Source: Rhabditoides inermis (lineage: Eukaryota; Nematoda; Chromadorea; Rhabditida; Rhabditidae). From it: a DNA stretch of 64,000 nt. The first letter of the stretch is position 1. The number at the start of each line of letters is the position of its first letter. Location of the stretch: NCBI GenBank assembly GCA_963966185.1, contig CAWZYM010000395.1, positions 913,609 through 977,608 on the forward strand, read 5' to 3'. Positions 52,136 through 63,112 of this stretch are shown here, piece by piece. The notes beneath the pieces were generated by a model, which was not told where the DNA came from, did not search any database, and saw nothing but the letters and a program-made list of their open reading frames with translations. The position numbers and the translations under genes were made by a program.

Positions 52136-52703
52136 AAAATGTGTAGTGTAAGATTTGAGTTGATACAGTGCTGGCGAAAAGGTATAATACACGAATGACG
52201 AAAAAGAATAGACGATAAAAATGAGAACGAAAAAGCGAAACTCATACAACATACAATATGCATGCAAGATGAGTGTTGTATGAGTTTCACAGACATGGAA
52301 GCTACAAAAACAGCGTTATAACAACGAGTAGCTAACAACAATAGTATGAGTGATTAACAACGAAAAGATGAAAACAAACAACAAATAATCATGAAATATA
52401 CAAACAAATTCACGAAATATCGATCAAAATTAGCTGTGAAAAATCGCGCCGCACTATATTTTCGCGCGCGAGTATTTTTCGGGTATTTTTCGCTGAAGGT
52501 CCCAGCACGAACCGGGAGGACGGAAGAATAACTTCTATTGACGAATATTATTCTCAAACTCAGCTGTTCACTGAATTTTTCATTCGTGTTTTTCACTCTG
52601 TTCTCCTCTCCTTTAATAATATGTAAGAAAATTAAAAAAATAAATACATCATCATAAATTAATACGAACAATTGTCTACTAGTTGAAGTTACGACGTTTA
52701 TTT

Positions 52704-52716
52704 TTGGGCGGGAAAC
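52704..52716. promoter_or_regulatory. E2F-like site upstream of kinesin-14
   Basis: TTGGGCGGGAAAC matches the E2F/DP core GGCGGGAAA. It lies about 185 bp upstream of the kinesin start codon. A second E2F-like word, TTTTCGCGCG, lies near 52459. Cell-cycle genes often carry such sites. Use here is inferred. Confidence 0.45.
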
Positions 52717-52895
52717 CAGCCGGCTGGATGGTTTTGAATGATGCCTTGATAGGTAGGAGGAATTTTTGCGAATTTCTGTTACCTGAATATCATCTGTAAT
52801 CTTCTATATTTCCAGTCTGTGTATCCAGTCTGTTGTAATGTATTCGTATACTTTATTTACAACTATTGTTTTGTTTAGGTTGCTGATCTGTTGTT

Positions 52896-55277
52896 ATGAG
52901 TGGCCTGGGAGGTAGCCGGATCCCCGTGAGGGCTGCTCCATCGCCGTCGCCGGCAGGTACGGATTTGTGTGTCTTGTAATACTTTTCAAATTGTCAATAG
53001 TTATTTAGTTCGTGCCGCGAACAAAATCAAGCGCAGATCAATTGGAATTTCTGCTCCCGCGGCTCCTGTTGCCAAGAGAGCCTGGTAGGTTACTCAACCT
53101 TATTTATGTGCTGATTGCTGATTGTGTCACTTCAGTCCTCCAAATGTGATGCCTCCCCGTGGCTACCTCACGACCCAGAACCGAGGTAGACACTATCTTG
53201 GTTAATTATTATTCGTTATTGATTGCATTGTTTTGCAGCGACAGTGCCCCTGCCGTCTACCTCTACAACTGGTCGTGCCACCACTATGGGAATTCCTCGT
53301 GCCACCGCCGCCGCCTCCCGTCCGTCGAGCACTTCTCGTCTCTCTACAGTTACCACCTCTTCTCGTCTGTCTGCTGCGACTCCTCGCACCGCCCGCCTCT
53401 CATCGTCGTCGTCCGTCACTTCCCGCGCCTCGGCCTCCTCTGCTCGCGCACCTTCGCCTGTTCCTCGGGAGAACGTGGCGCAGCTGCAGAGGCAGATTCA
53501 GGAGATGCAGGCACAGCAGGATCGACTGGAGCAGGAGAAGGAGAATGCGATGCAGCAGCTCATGGATGAGAAAGTAAAGAACGCTACTGCGCAGGCCGAG
53601 ATCGTCTCGCAGCGCACAATGGCCGAGCGCTTCCAGGCGAGTCCTTTTCTCTCATCTTCTCCATAATCTCGTGTTACAGGGAGAGCTGATCAATGCTCGC
53701 GTGGAGCTGGGCGCGTGTCAGTCGGAGAAGGCGATTACACAGCGGGCCAAGGAGGAGCTGGAGAAGCGACTGGCTGGCACGGAGCAGCGACTGGCCGACA
53801 CTCAGAGGGCTCTGTGCGAGAAGACGGGGGAGTGCACGGAGCACGTGAGCGAGCGTCGTCTGCTCGATGAGTGGCTGCGAGAGCTCAACGAGACTGTGAT
53901 TGATTGTAAGGTGAGCAGTAGGCAAAGGTACGGGAGGAGAGGGTGGAGTTGCAGGGACAGATCCGAGTAGCTGTACGCGTTCGTCCGGCGCTGGCTCGCG
54001 AGAAGGACATGGACGCATCTCATCTCGCTTATCCCACCACAACGGCCATCAAGTTCCAGCAGGTGGGTGTGAGGAAGGCACTACACGTGCTTCAATCTCC
54101 CCCTTCTTTCAGGGAAAGACTACTGCGCTGTTCGACTTCCAGAAGGTGTTCGCTCCCAACATGAAGCAGCAGTGCGTCTTTAACGAGGTCAAGGAGCTCC
54201 TCCTGGTAAGTAGTCCATTTGTATTCATGAATTGATTGCGTCTATTGCAGAGTGCTCTGCACGGCTTCAACGTGTCTCTGATGGCGTACGGACAGACTGG
54301 CTCGGGCAAGACGCACACAATGCGAGGCGGGGACGGGGAGCAGGCAGGGGTGATCCCTAGGGCGGTCGCCTTCCTGCTGGACAATGAGCAGCGACTGGCT
54401 CAGCTCGATTGGAAGGTTAGTCTCCTCGCCTCTTCTCTCACTCAACTCAATCACAACTTCAGTTCGTGTTCGAGGCGTCGTTCCTGGAGGTATACAATGA
54501 GGAGGTCTACGACCTGCTCAACGAGAGGAACAAGCTGGACGCGAAACTCGTCAACGGAGTCGTCCACATCGACGGGCTCACCAAAAAAGCTATCAAGACG
54601 TTGCAGCAGGTATGCAGGGAGGAGAGGGGATAGGGATGGGTGTGAGTTATAGGTGGACAGTGTGCTGGCGGCGGCTGATCGTCTTCGTTCGACGGCGGCC
54701 ACGAAGATGAACACCGAGTCGAGCAGGTCCCACGCCATCTTCACACTCCATGTCAACGGAACCAACGAGGCGACTGGTGAGTGAGGGAGGGGAGGGGAGA
54801 CTGACTCCATGACTGTTCCCTCCAGGTACGACTATCTCTTCCCGTCTGCATCTTGTGGATCTGGCTGGATCGGAGAGGGCAAAGGACGCCGGAAACGAGG
54901 CGGGCACGACGCTGTTCAACGAGATGACCAACATCAACAAGGGCCTGTCGAACCTCAAGGCGGTGCTGGCTGCTCAGCTGGAGAAGGTGGGCAAGGGAGG
55001 GAAGAGGGATGGATGGGAGTGACACTCTCGTTTCAGTCCACGCACATCCCCTACCGGAACTCGAAGCTGACGATGCTTCTGTCGGACTCACTGGGTGGTG
55101 GAACGAGCAAGACGATGGTGATCGTCGCCCTCAACCCGTCGATCAGCCATGCCGCAGAGACGAAGAGGAGCCTCGAGCTCGCCGACCAGGTACGTCTCCC
55201 CCTCCCTCCCCCTCTCACGACTCTCCTTTCAGATGAGCAAGACGCACATCGGAGTCGCCAAGAAGCAGGAGAAGTAA
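52896..55277 (+). CDS. klp: Kinesin-14 (C-terminal motor, KIFC1/Ncd type)
   Basis: Minus-end-directed microtubule motor for spindle assembly. About 600 aa. Start MSGLGGSRIPVRAAPSPSP at 52896, 17 nt after TTTGTTTAG. A basic Ser/Thr/Pro/Ala-rich tail of about 140 residues (NKIKRRSIG, VAKRACPP) would bind microtubules. A coiled coil follows (VAQLQRQIQEMQAQQDRLEQ to LRELNETVIDCK). The neck-motor junction reads ETVIDCKGQIRVAVRVRP, the class-14 signature position. Motor motifs: P-loop AYGQTGSGKTHTM, switch I NTESSRSHAIFTLH, switch II LHLVDLAGSER, and HIPYRNSKLTMLLSDSLGG. It ends SKTHIGVAKKQEK, stop at 55275-55277. The neck intron is taken as 44 nt (about 53911-53954) because that aligns without gaps to family members. 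A 32-nt alternative would give ETVREERVELQGQIRV but is too short for this genome. Confidence 0.95.
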
Positions 55278-55559
55278 GAGGGAAGAGAAGAACCCTTTCC
55301 ATATCGACACTGCCACTCCTATACTACAACTCAACTCTCAACTCACATCTCACACATACTACTCGACGCCAACAGGCTGGTTGATTGATTTTGTGTAGTC
55401 ATGTCATATGTACTATTCCGCCCAATGTCATTCTTCATGTTTTCTGATTATGTACTGAAAAAGTCTTACTGTGAATAGATAATTTTATGTTACGAGATAA
55501 AACCTAGTTTATCACTTTTATTTCTTTGAATTTGTTCTATTGAAAATATTGAAATTGAA

Positions 55560-57034
55560 TTAGCCGTAGAAGTATTTTCCGTCTTTTCGCGCGACACAGG
55601 TGTTGTATCGGCACTTGGTGGGACAGCAGAAGCGCTGCGTGCGACTCGACGAGTCCTGTCGCACCTGGAAGAGAGGGATGCAGGCGGATTGAGAAAGACG
55701 CCTCTTACCTGACACTCATAGTCGGAATTGCACCAGTTGGTGCCGCGCAGCTTGGCGCAGCCCACATCCATCGCGTGCACGTGGGGACAGTTGGGGTTGT
55801 TGATGGGACGGATGCCTGAGAGTGAGAGTTGCGACGCGACTGGCTCTGTCCACTCACCGTTCTCTATCGCGTATCCCTGACTCTGCACACACATCTTGTA
55901 CCCGCAGCCCGTGTCGCAGCACAGTTGCACCGGCGTCGCGCTGTAAGAGGCGGCGATGAGAGAAGGAGGGAGAAAGAGACGGGTTCACCTGCAGTCGCTG
56001 TCCGCCCCGCACCAACTCGTCGTCTTTCGCTTCTCGTATGGATTGCACGTCACACCGAGAGTGGCCGGCGCCGGACAGGAGGTGTGCACTCTGTATGGTG
56101 GTGGGAGCATCTAGTATGGGGTGCTCACTTGGGTGCGCGCACTCCCTTTCCCTCTCGCAGACAGCAGCGAGTGCCTGGGCGGTGGGAGCGACAGCTGAAG
56201 CCGCCCGAACACGCCACGTCCACGCGACACTCCTCAACACAAACACCACTCACCCCCACTATTCAAGACAGCGAGTACCTTGTAGCTCTGCACAAAGCAG
56301 TCCTCCATCTTGCCCATCTTCAGTTTCTTTCCGGCTTTTCCTGAATCGTGCTTGTTTCCGTTGATGTTTCCGTTGATTGGTTGTTTCCGTTCCGTTGATT
56401 TCCACTTACCCCCGGTAGCCCAGCTGCCTTGTGGCGGGTAGGCGGCGATCGGTCCGTATCGGCCGGGGCCTCCGTACCTGTCCAGGTTGTCATAAGACGT
56501 CTTCTCCCACGAACTGCATGCAACAGAGAGGGTGACAGGGAGGAGCGGAAAGGCAATGCTCACCCTATCCTGTCCAGTGTCTCTATCCTCTCGTCTTCTT
56601 CACTGTCTTCGCCTCCGATTCCAGTACTGCGAGGTTATTATAGTTTCAAAGATCGTGACCTTACTCACTGTTTCTCAATGGTAGATATGATTCTGGCCAG
56701 CGGACTCGGCTCTTCCTGCTCCTCCTCTTCCTCCTCTTGCTCCTCCTCCTCCGCTGACCACTGCTCCTCGGGTGTCACTAAATAAATCAACTATGATAAC
56801 GGTATGGAAAAAAATGAGTTAGATTACTGACATCATCACATATGAAATAAAACTTATATAATGTCAAAATTGTGTATTCTAGATTTACTAGATGTTAGAA
56901 TATGATCTAATATCTCGGTCACCTGTGTTTCTCCTGCACTGAGGGCTGTCGCGTCCGATCCTCCTGAGGTACTCGCACATCTCTAGTTGAGCGAGTGCGG
57001 GCAGAGATAGGCATAGCAGAAGCAGCGGGCGCAT
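55560..57034 (-). CDS. Secreted protein with two WAP four-disulfide-core domains
   Basis: Secreted, likely protease-inhibitor-like or antimicrobial by family. Start MRPLLLLCLSLPALAQ at 57034 is a clear signal peptide. The mature part begins CEYLRRIGRDSPQCRRNTG, then a strongly acidic linker (EEEEQEEEEEEQEEP), then a Gly/Tyr/Pro-rich segment (DRYGGPGRYGPIAAYPPQG), then a basic one (KAGKKLKMGKM). The Cys-rich part follows: a partial unit (DCFVQSYKECRVDVACSG..GTRCC) that lacks the last two cysteines; a full WAP (CPAPATLGVTC, WCGADSDC, CCDTGCGYKMCV); and a second full WAP (NCPHVHAMDVGC, WCNSDYEC, CCPTKCRYNTCV). About nine exons. Phases were checked at the acidic, Gly/Tyr and WAP joins. The call rests on the eight-cysteine spacing, not on a profile search. 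Confidence 0.78.
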
Positions 57035-57902
57035 GTCTACACAGATTCGACTGACCCTTCCTTCCACCTCCCGCCTCCTCACACACACCCCCATTCGTGA
57101 CCGCAGAGATTCGCGTATCGCTTTCACGTTGCTTTTCTCGAGTGCACACCGAAATATGATCGCCCGCCCAATCAAATTGCGGAGGAGAGCAAAAAAGCCA
57201 ACAAACAAAAGAAAAGTGACGACGTGAACCTGGCCTCGACATGGTGTAGATGAAAATGGTTGGTCATATGAGGGTATTTGTTTGACCACCTCCAAATAAG
57301 GAGTCGACAAAGAAAGAAACACATACACCTTATACAAACAGTGCATCGCACAAACGTCGTTGTCGCAAATATAGATATGAAAGCAATGAAAAAACATGCC
57401 AGCGATACTCCGAAAACTAAAAACGTTTCTAACTTAGAGGTGTTGACGCTGATTCATTTTTAAGATTCGAGTAGTTTGTTTTCCGGATTACGAGACTTGA
57501 TTTGATGCAAGAAAAGCGCATGTATTTTTTATCAACCGAAATAGAAAAAAATTGATTTTATAGTGGTTAGATTCCAGTGCAACGTGCCAGCAGTTGTTGT
57601 TGTACCAAGTTCTCAAAAAAGAATTTCGATGAAACAGTAACGCTAAACAAACGCCCTGTCTGTTCAATTGTAATGTGCCTTTCCCATCACTCTCACAATT
57701 TTCTCTTCGTTATTACTATAACAATTAACACACACGTCTTTTACAATAATTTGTCGCTTATCGCTTTTCAAACCAATCAAAAATACAGACACACAAGCAT
57801 ACAAGTGACTAGACTGGACTAGAAAATGACAGTGTTGAGAATGAGAAGAGATGACAATATTTGCATAGATATTCCCGCATGATGGTTGAGAAAGCTGGCT
57901 GG
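57035..57902. other. Intergenic
   Basis: AT-rich DNA between the WAP gene start and the Ly6 gene stop. No gene supported. Confidence 0.5.
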
Positions 57903-58066
57903 CTAGAGTGTGAGTAGGACAAGGAAGGGAGAGGCGAGCAGGAGCAGAGGCAGGGACAGGGAGACCGAGTTGCAGTAGTCGCCATCACAGATACACTGGT
58001 GGCCGATACGACTGCAACACAACATCATCTTCTAAATGTACAAGAGTTGATTCACTCCTTCGTGAG

Positions 58067-58108
<42 letters not shown>

Positions 58109-58644
58109 TACAAGTGATGTAAATGAAGTCTACTTCATGTACCTGCGCCGTATCTCATTACCACCTCTCTCTCACTCACTTTCCCTCACTCACTCACCCT
58201 CCCACTCTCCCTCACTCCCTCACTCTCCCTTTTCAGTCACTCACTTTGCCTCTCTCTTACTCACTCTCTCACTCACCCTCTCTCTCACTCTCATTCTCTC
58301 ACTCACCCTCTCACTCCGACCGAGCTGCATCCGCTGGCTCCGTCGACCTTGTCCTCCTTGGTCGCGCACCGCTTCTCCACATAGAACGTGCCCTCCTCGT
58401 TCTCTGCTATCACCGTCAAACATCCCACGTCCCATGCCTCGCACGTCGTGTTGTAAGGAGTGCCGCGACAGTCTGAACAATACCTGGGTAAAGAAAAGAA
58501 GGGAGAGAGAGAGAGGGAGAGAGAGAGAGGGAGAGAGAAAATCGTACCGGGTGTCTTGGCTGCCAGGAATATGCCGCAAGTGTAGCAGTGAAGTGTTTCT
58601 GTGGGAATGGCCGCAAGGAGAGTGAGAAGGAGTAGCCGCCACAT
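57903..58644 (-). CDS. Ly6/uPAR-type GPI-anchored protein
   Basis: Extracellular three-finger protein, probably GPI-anchored. Start MWRLLLLTLLAAIPTETLHC at 58644, directly after CCCTCAG. This is a signal peptide running into the first fold cysteines (CYTCGIF). Middle exon: YCSDCRGTPYNTTCEAWDVG, CLTVIAEN, VEKRCATKED and GASGCSSVG. Last exon: HQCICDGDYCNS, the closing C-x-C..CN of Ly6 proteins, followed by a hydrophobic tail (VSLSLPLLLLASPFLVLLTL) ending at the stop, typical of a GPI signal. One N-glycosylation sequon is seen (NTT). The intron between the last two exons holds an (AT)n tract and CTCACT repeats. Ligand unknown. Alternatives such as a secreted toxin-like peptide are less likely because of the hydrophobic end. 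Confidence 0.85.
58067..58104. repeat. (AT)n microsatellite in Ly6 intron
   Basis: About 19 AT units. Confidence 0.95.
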
Positions 58645-59558
58645 CTGAGGGAAGAGAGCATGAGTGAGTGATGCAGCAAGGCAACATGCATCCATCATTC
58701 CCATCATGTAAACACAACACTGATGAGAGAGAGAGAGAAATCGCCCTGAGGACCACTACGCGTAAACAGAGCACGGCACACGCTGCCACGAAGTAATATC
58801 ACATAATACGATATGCGCAATTTTTATGCGAGATAGGGGTTGCGAGCAAAGGTGGGAGGAGAATGGACATGGATAGAAAGTGGATAGGCGCGGGTCAAAG
58901 ATTTCACCATTTCACGCACACAATCAGAGGGGAGGGGGAGGGACACTCGAATCTTTCACAGTGTTTTTGGAGCTGGCCGCATAATGAACATGCAAGGAGA
59001 ATCAATACAACGCATGTGCACCTCGGAAGAGGCAAGGTGAACGGGCGAGGCAGTAAAAACATGGTGGTGGTGAAAACAGCATCCGGTGTGGCCGGCACAT
59101 GGGCGAGAGACAGATGAATTGGCACCGACGGATAGCTAACAATGCCATGGCAACTCTGCCGGACGACATATGCGCAACAAATAGAGAGACGAGTGTACAC
59201 TGCGAGCGGCGAGAGGAGGCACAGTTGTCACCTTGCCCCGCAACACAACACACTCATATGCGCGAAGCGACGCCGCATTATGCACTGCAACTCTCACGGG
59301 AGTGAGCATGCCCTGAGGGCGCGAGAGAGCGCAGACGGAGAGGGCGGCTCGCGGCGGAGGGGACAGAGCGAGACAGCAGTCCTTATTGGGGGATAAATGG
59401 CAAATGAGGCAGAGTGGGGGAAGACAATGCGCAGAGGATGCGACCTCTTCAACTGCATTCCCCCACTCTCCCACCAACTCAATGCGCGACTGCAAGAAAA
59501 GCGTTTATCGGTTTATTACTATTTACAGGGGGTGGGTGAGGAGGACGGGAGAGGGACT
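58645..59558. other. Intergenic
   Basis: Between the Ly6 start and the small secreted peptide gene stop. No gene supported. Confidence 0.5.
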
Positions 59559-59759
59559 TCAGACGGATCGGGCGACGCGCACGTTGATGTCGTGGTTCAC
59601 TGTGAGCACCAGCTGAAACGACGCATGTTCACAAATCCCGTCTCTCCGAAAAGGCAATGTACTCACGTCGTCTCCATCGATAGAGAGCTGAGCGAGTGCG
59701 AGGGAGGCAGCAGCCAGAAGGAAAAGAGACTGCACACACACACGGTAGACGCTCCTCAT
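59559..59759 (-). CDS. 48-residue secreted peptide precursor
   Basis: Two exons. Start MRSVYRVCVQSLFLLAAASL at 59759, one base after TTTTCAG, gives a signal peptide ending near ALAQ. The first exon ends LSIDGDD at a GTGAGT donor; the second reads LVLTVNHDINVRVARSV and stop. The predicted mature part is only about 25 residues, without cysteines, and contains Val/Asn/Arg alternation. No family was recognised. It could be a short secreted peptide or the coding end of a longer mRNA. Confidence rests on the signal peptide, splice sites and acceptor placement. Confidence 0.5.
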   Translation of the reverse strand: MRSVYRVCVQSLFLLAAASLALAQLSIDGDDVSTLPFRRDGICEHASFQLVLTVNHDINVRVARSV

Positions 59760-60372
59760 ACTGAAAACCAAGAATGTAATTGACAGGCATTTGTATAGGA
59801 AGGACATGGCAAGTAAGCAGTACTGGAACAAGACTGCGTGAAATGAGCGAATGTGACGGGTGAGAGACTCGGGGAGAAGAGGCATCCGCCGGCCCGCACC
59901 ACACACCATTACCATACACACTGATTCGAGCATGTGATTCGCCCCTTGTTACCCTCGCTCGCTTTCATTGACCCTATTCCATACAATCCCATCATCCCCG
60001 CCCCTCTTTCCCGAGCGAGAGATCCATATTCTCCCGAAAACGAGAGCAAAAACGGTGTCGAATTGAGACACGCAAGGTCAAAGCAGCTCCCGGGGATTCC
60101 ACAAGTGAAATGGGAATGATCCGAGATGGGAGGCAATGGAATTTATTTTTGAAACACACTCGCTCACAGAGGTGGCGTAACAACAAGAGTAATGGAAGAG
60201 AGGGAGGGAGGGTAACAACGATGGGACAATATATGGAGGAACCCGGATGGTGGACTGACACTAAACGCGTGGAGAGGAATAGAGAGGGTGAATACTGCTG
60301 ATGGATATCAGGTAGAGGGAGGGACACGCAAGATCAGCGACAATGAGAACATGGGAGAGGGAGGGCAGGAGG
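59760..60372. other. Intergenic
   Basis: No gene supported. Confidence 0.5.
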
Positions 60373-61015
60373 CTACTCGTCCGGGCGCAGCTGCCGCGTC
60401 TTCTCGCGGTAGTACTCGGCGATAGCCTCCTCCTGAAAAGAGTACCATTATCCCCCCCTCTCTCTCCCTCACCTTGTCAATCTGTGCTCGGAGTAGGCGT
60501 GCCTGCAGTTCGTGCACCGTCTCCCCCTCCTTGGCGGGCCTCCTGTCCGCGTGCATCTGCTCGATCCGCTTCTCCACCTCTGCGTAGTCGGGCGTCGCCG
60601 AGTCGCGCGCCACCTTCTTCGAGTGCGCCGACACAGACGAGTCCGGCGAGTTCGTGCCCCCTAAAGCTGCCGTCAGTCTCTTCAATCTACACCCGTAATC
60701 TCTTCCAAGCGCCTCCGAATAGCCTCCAACCGCTTTCAACTGTTTGCCCTCTTACTACTTCGAAGTACTTCGAAAATGGTTTTCGAAGAGACTGACCACA
60801 CCTTCCACACTCACTGTCACCACTGCCACTCTCCCGATCCAACCCACTCTTCTTCTCCACAGCCTTCTCTTCCGGGTCCGGAAACAGCATCTTCAGCATG
60901 TTGCCCAGGTTCTCGTCTGTAGACGACGGCTCCTCCTTCACGCCTGCAAAGAGAGAATTGGTTGAAGCAATAGAGTAAACAAGAGGGGGAAGGAGGAGGA
61001 GATAAATAGATAGTG

Positions 61016-61053
<38 letters not shown>

Positions 61054-61097
61054 AGAGGGAGAACGAGAAAGAGAGAGAGAGAGGGAAAAAGAGGGAG

Positions 61098-61138
<41 letters not shown>

Positions 61139-61898
61139 GAGAGAAAGAGAGGGAGAGAGAAGTAGAGCGAAATGTGACTCATGTCGTTCTGACCGATGGA
61201 TGTGCTGGGCTCGTTGGTGACTGCGGCAGCGGCGGGCAAGAGGGCAGCGATCGCATCGGTGATCGTAGTGGGAGACGGCTTTGCTGGAAGGGAAGGGCTG
61301 AGGAGGGAGAGGGGGAGGGGACACTCACCCTTGGATCGCCGCACGCCGGGCGAGATCTGCGCCCCAGTCGAGTGAGCATGCGCCGGCCGGATCACGCGCA
61401 TTGCAATAGGAGCAGTCGGCTTCACATCTGAACAAACAGGTCAACATATCAGCATGTATCGAATAGAGTGTATGTATAGCAAGTGTGCATAGGGAAACTC
61501 ACGTCCAAAGTCGGCGGTGTGGGTGCGTTGCGGAAGGTCGCTGTTGGCCCGCTTCGGACCGCGCAGTCCAAGCACCTCAAAGGATACAGTCACTTTTGAA
61601 CTCTCTCTCCTCTCTTCCCACCTGCATGAGGTTCATGTCAATGGGTCCCTCGTCCTCGGTCCGCTTCCGCTTGAACTTACTCTCGGCGAACTCTGGGGGC
61701 ACGTGTTCGTCAGGCCCTCCGAAGTCGAGGCGGATGGGCAGCCCCTCCTTCACCTCCACATCGACCAGCGCGCGCGGCTCCGCCATCGCCCGCACTCAAA
61801 CAACGCCCGTCAACAACGTGCAACAATAACAACACTGGCAACGCGAGTGTCTACTCACACAGAGCGGAGAGGTCTGCGTCCTTGTCCTTCTCCGCCAT
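60373..61898 (-). CDS. Unrecognised charged, probably nuclear protein, about 300 aa
   Basis: Family not recognised. Start MAEKDKDADLSALLRAMAEP at 61898, two bases after CTTGCAG. Visible blocks: VDVEVKEGLPIRLDFGGPDE, FAESKFKRKRTEDEG (a basic cluster that could be a nuclear signal), IDMNLMQVLGLRGPKRAN, VKPTAPIAMRVIRPAHAHST, SPGVRRSK, TTITDAIAALLPAAAAV, VKEEPSSTDENLGNMLKMLF (acidic, fits a sumoylation-type VKEE), and a C-terminal helix EVEKRIEQMHADRRPAKEGE, VHELQARLLRAQIDKEEAIA, EYYREKTRQLRPDE. Seven or eight exons, with in-phase joins. The composition suggests a transcription or RNA-binding cofactor with a terminal coiled coil. This is inference from composition only. Confidence 0.6.
61021..61163. 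repeat. (GA)n with GGGAAAAAGAGGGAGAACGAGA repeats
   Basis: GA-rich tract with two copies of a longer unit (GGAAAAAGAGGGAGAACGAG). It fills an intron of the charged-protein gene. Confidence 0.85.
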
Positions 61899-63112
61899 AT
61901 CTGCAAGGTGAAACGAAGAAGAGGAATCGGGCAAATCGAATAATCGATAGCAACGCAACAGTGGGTGATCGCTTGATTGAATAGAGGGCTGTCTTTTGCT
62001 GTGCGGTGTGAGTCGGACTGATGATAGATAATCGATCGATCGATATGATGACAGCCCGCGAGAGAGCAGGGTGAATGGAGAGCGGGAGAGAAAGAAACGG
62101 CGCGAAAGAGCACACATTGCGGAGAGAGGGCTCGGAGTCGAGGCGAAAGTGCATGACGATGCAATGGGATCGAATTCGCAAATCGAAACAGCTGATATTG
62201 ATCGGTATCAACATGAAAATGCTTTATATGGTTACATCATAAATGAGATCTGTGATATTCATCAACAGAACTGAGCCGTTTTCATGCAAGGTAAACATCA
62301 ACAACGAATAGGAGAAGGGGGGGGGGGAAACAACGATGTAGAAGAGTAGTACATGTAGAGGAAAGCGAAAGAAATGGATACAAGATGTATTATATTTCCA
62401 AAAATGCACCGCGAAAAGCACAACCCCAAACAAAACGTAATTCGTGTCGGCAAATGCGCGAACCGTTTCACAAGTGTCTAAACTAGTAACCACGAGAAGA
62501 CTGCTCTCCCGCATACGGTATAGTAGAAAGAAGAGAACATAGCTGTAGGAATATGTGAATGGCATAATGAGTGAGTGATCGGCGAGCGGATCGATGGCGC
62601 ACAATGTGGCGGGAGGAGCGGGCGAAAGAGGCCGCGAGTCGATTGATCGATACCCTCCCGTCTGCCGTCTCTACACCACTACCGCTCTCTCGCCTTATCG
62701 ATCGATCGATTCCCCCCACACCCCACCCGCCCCACTCACACATTTTGTCTGATATAGCTCTCACCCATAGATTACAGATACTCTCACATTATTCAAAGTG
62801 AGAGATACGATATGATCACGGCAGGAGTGCCTCTCTCACTCGCATCCTCGCAACTATTCACATATCACACTCAAATCATCGCATATCCTGCAAATGTTTT
62901 TATTACGCTACAAAGTCCACTCATATATCTACCAGCATCACACGTAAGCTCTATAGGGTCGGGGGTGGGTGAGATGATGTCACAACACGCTTCTCCTCTA
63001 TAGTAGTCAAATTTCATATAGTCTAAGATCATCGGCGAGACCCGTGCGCAATATACGGTACAGTGTGCAAACATTCGAAACACGGGATGAGATTTGGGTT
63101 GGGGAAGGGGGT
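61899..63112. other. Intergenic
   Basis: Upstream of the charged-protein gene and downstream of the PAQR gene. It holds a short GATC-rich word (ATCGATCGATCG) near 62031-62042. No gene supported. Confidence 0.5.

Noticed and set aside
53911..53954. 32-nt intron in the kinesin neck giving ..ETVREERVELQGQIRV
   Set aside because: Attractive sequence, but shorter than any other intron here. The 44-nt intron gives a gap-free neck alignment.
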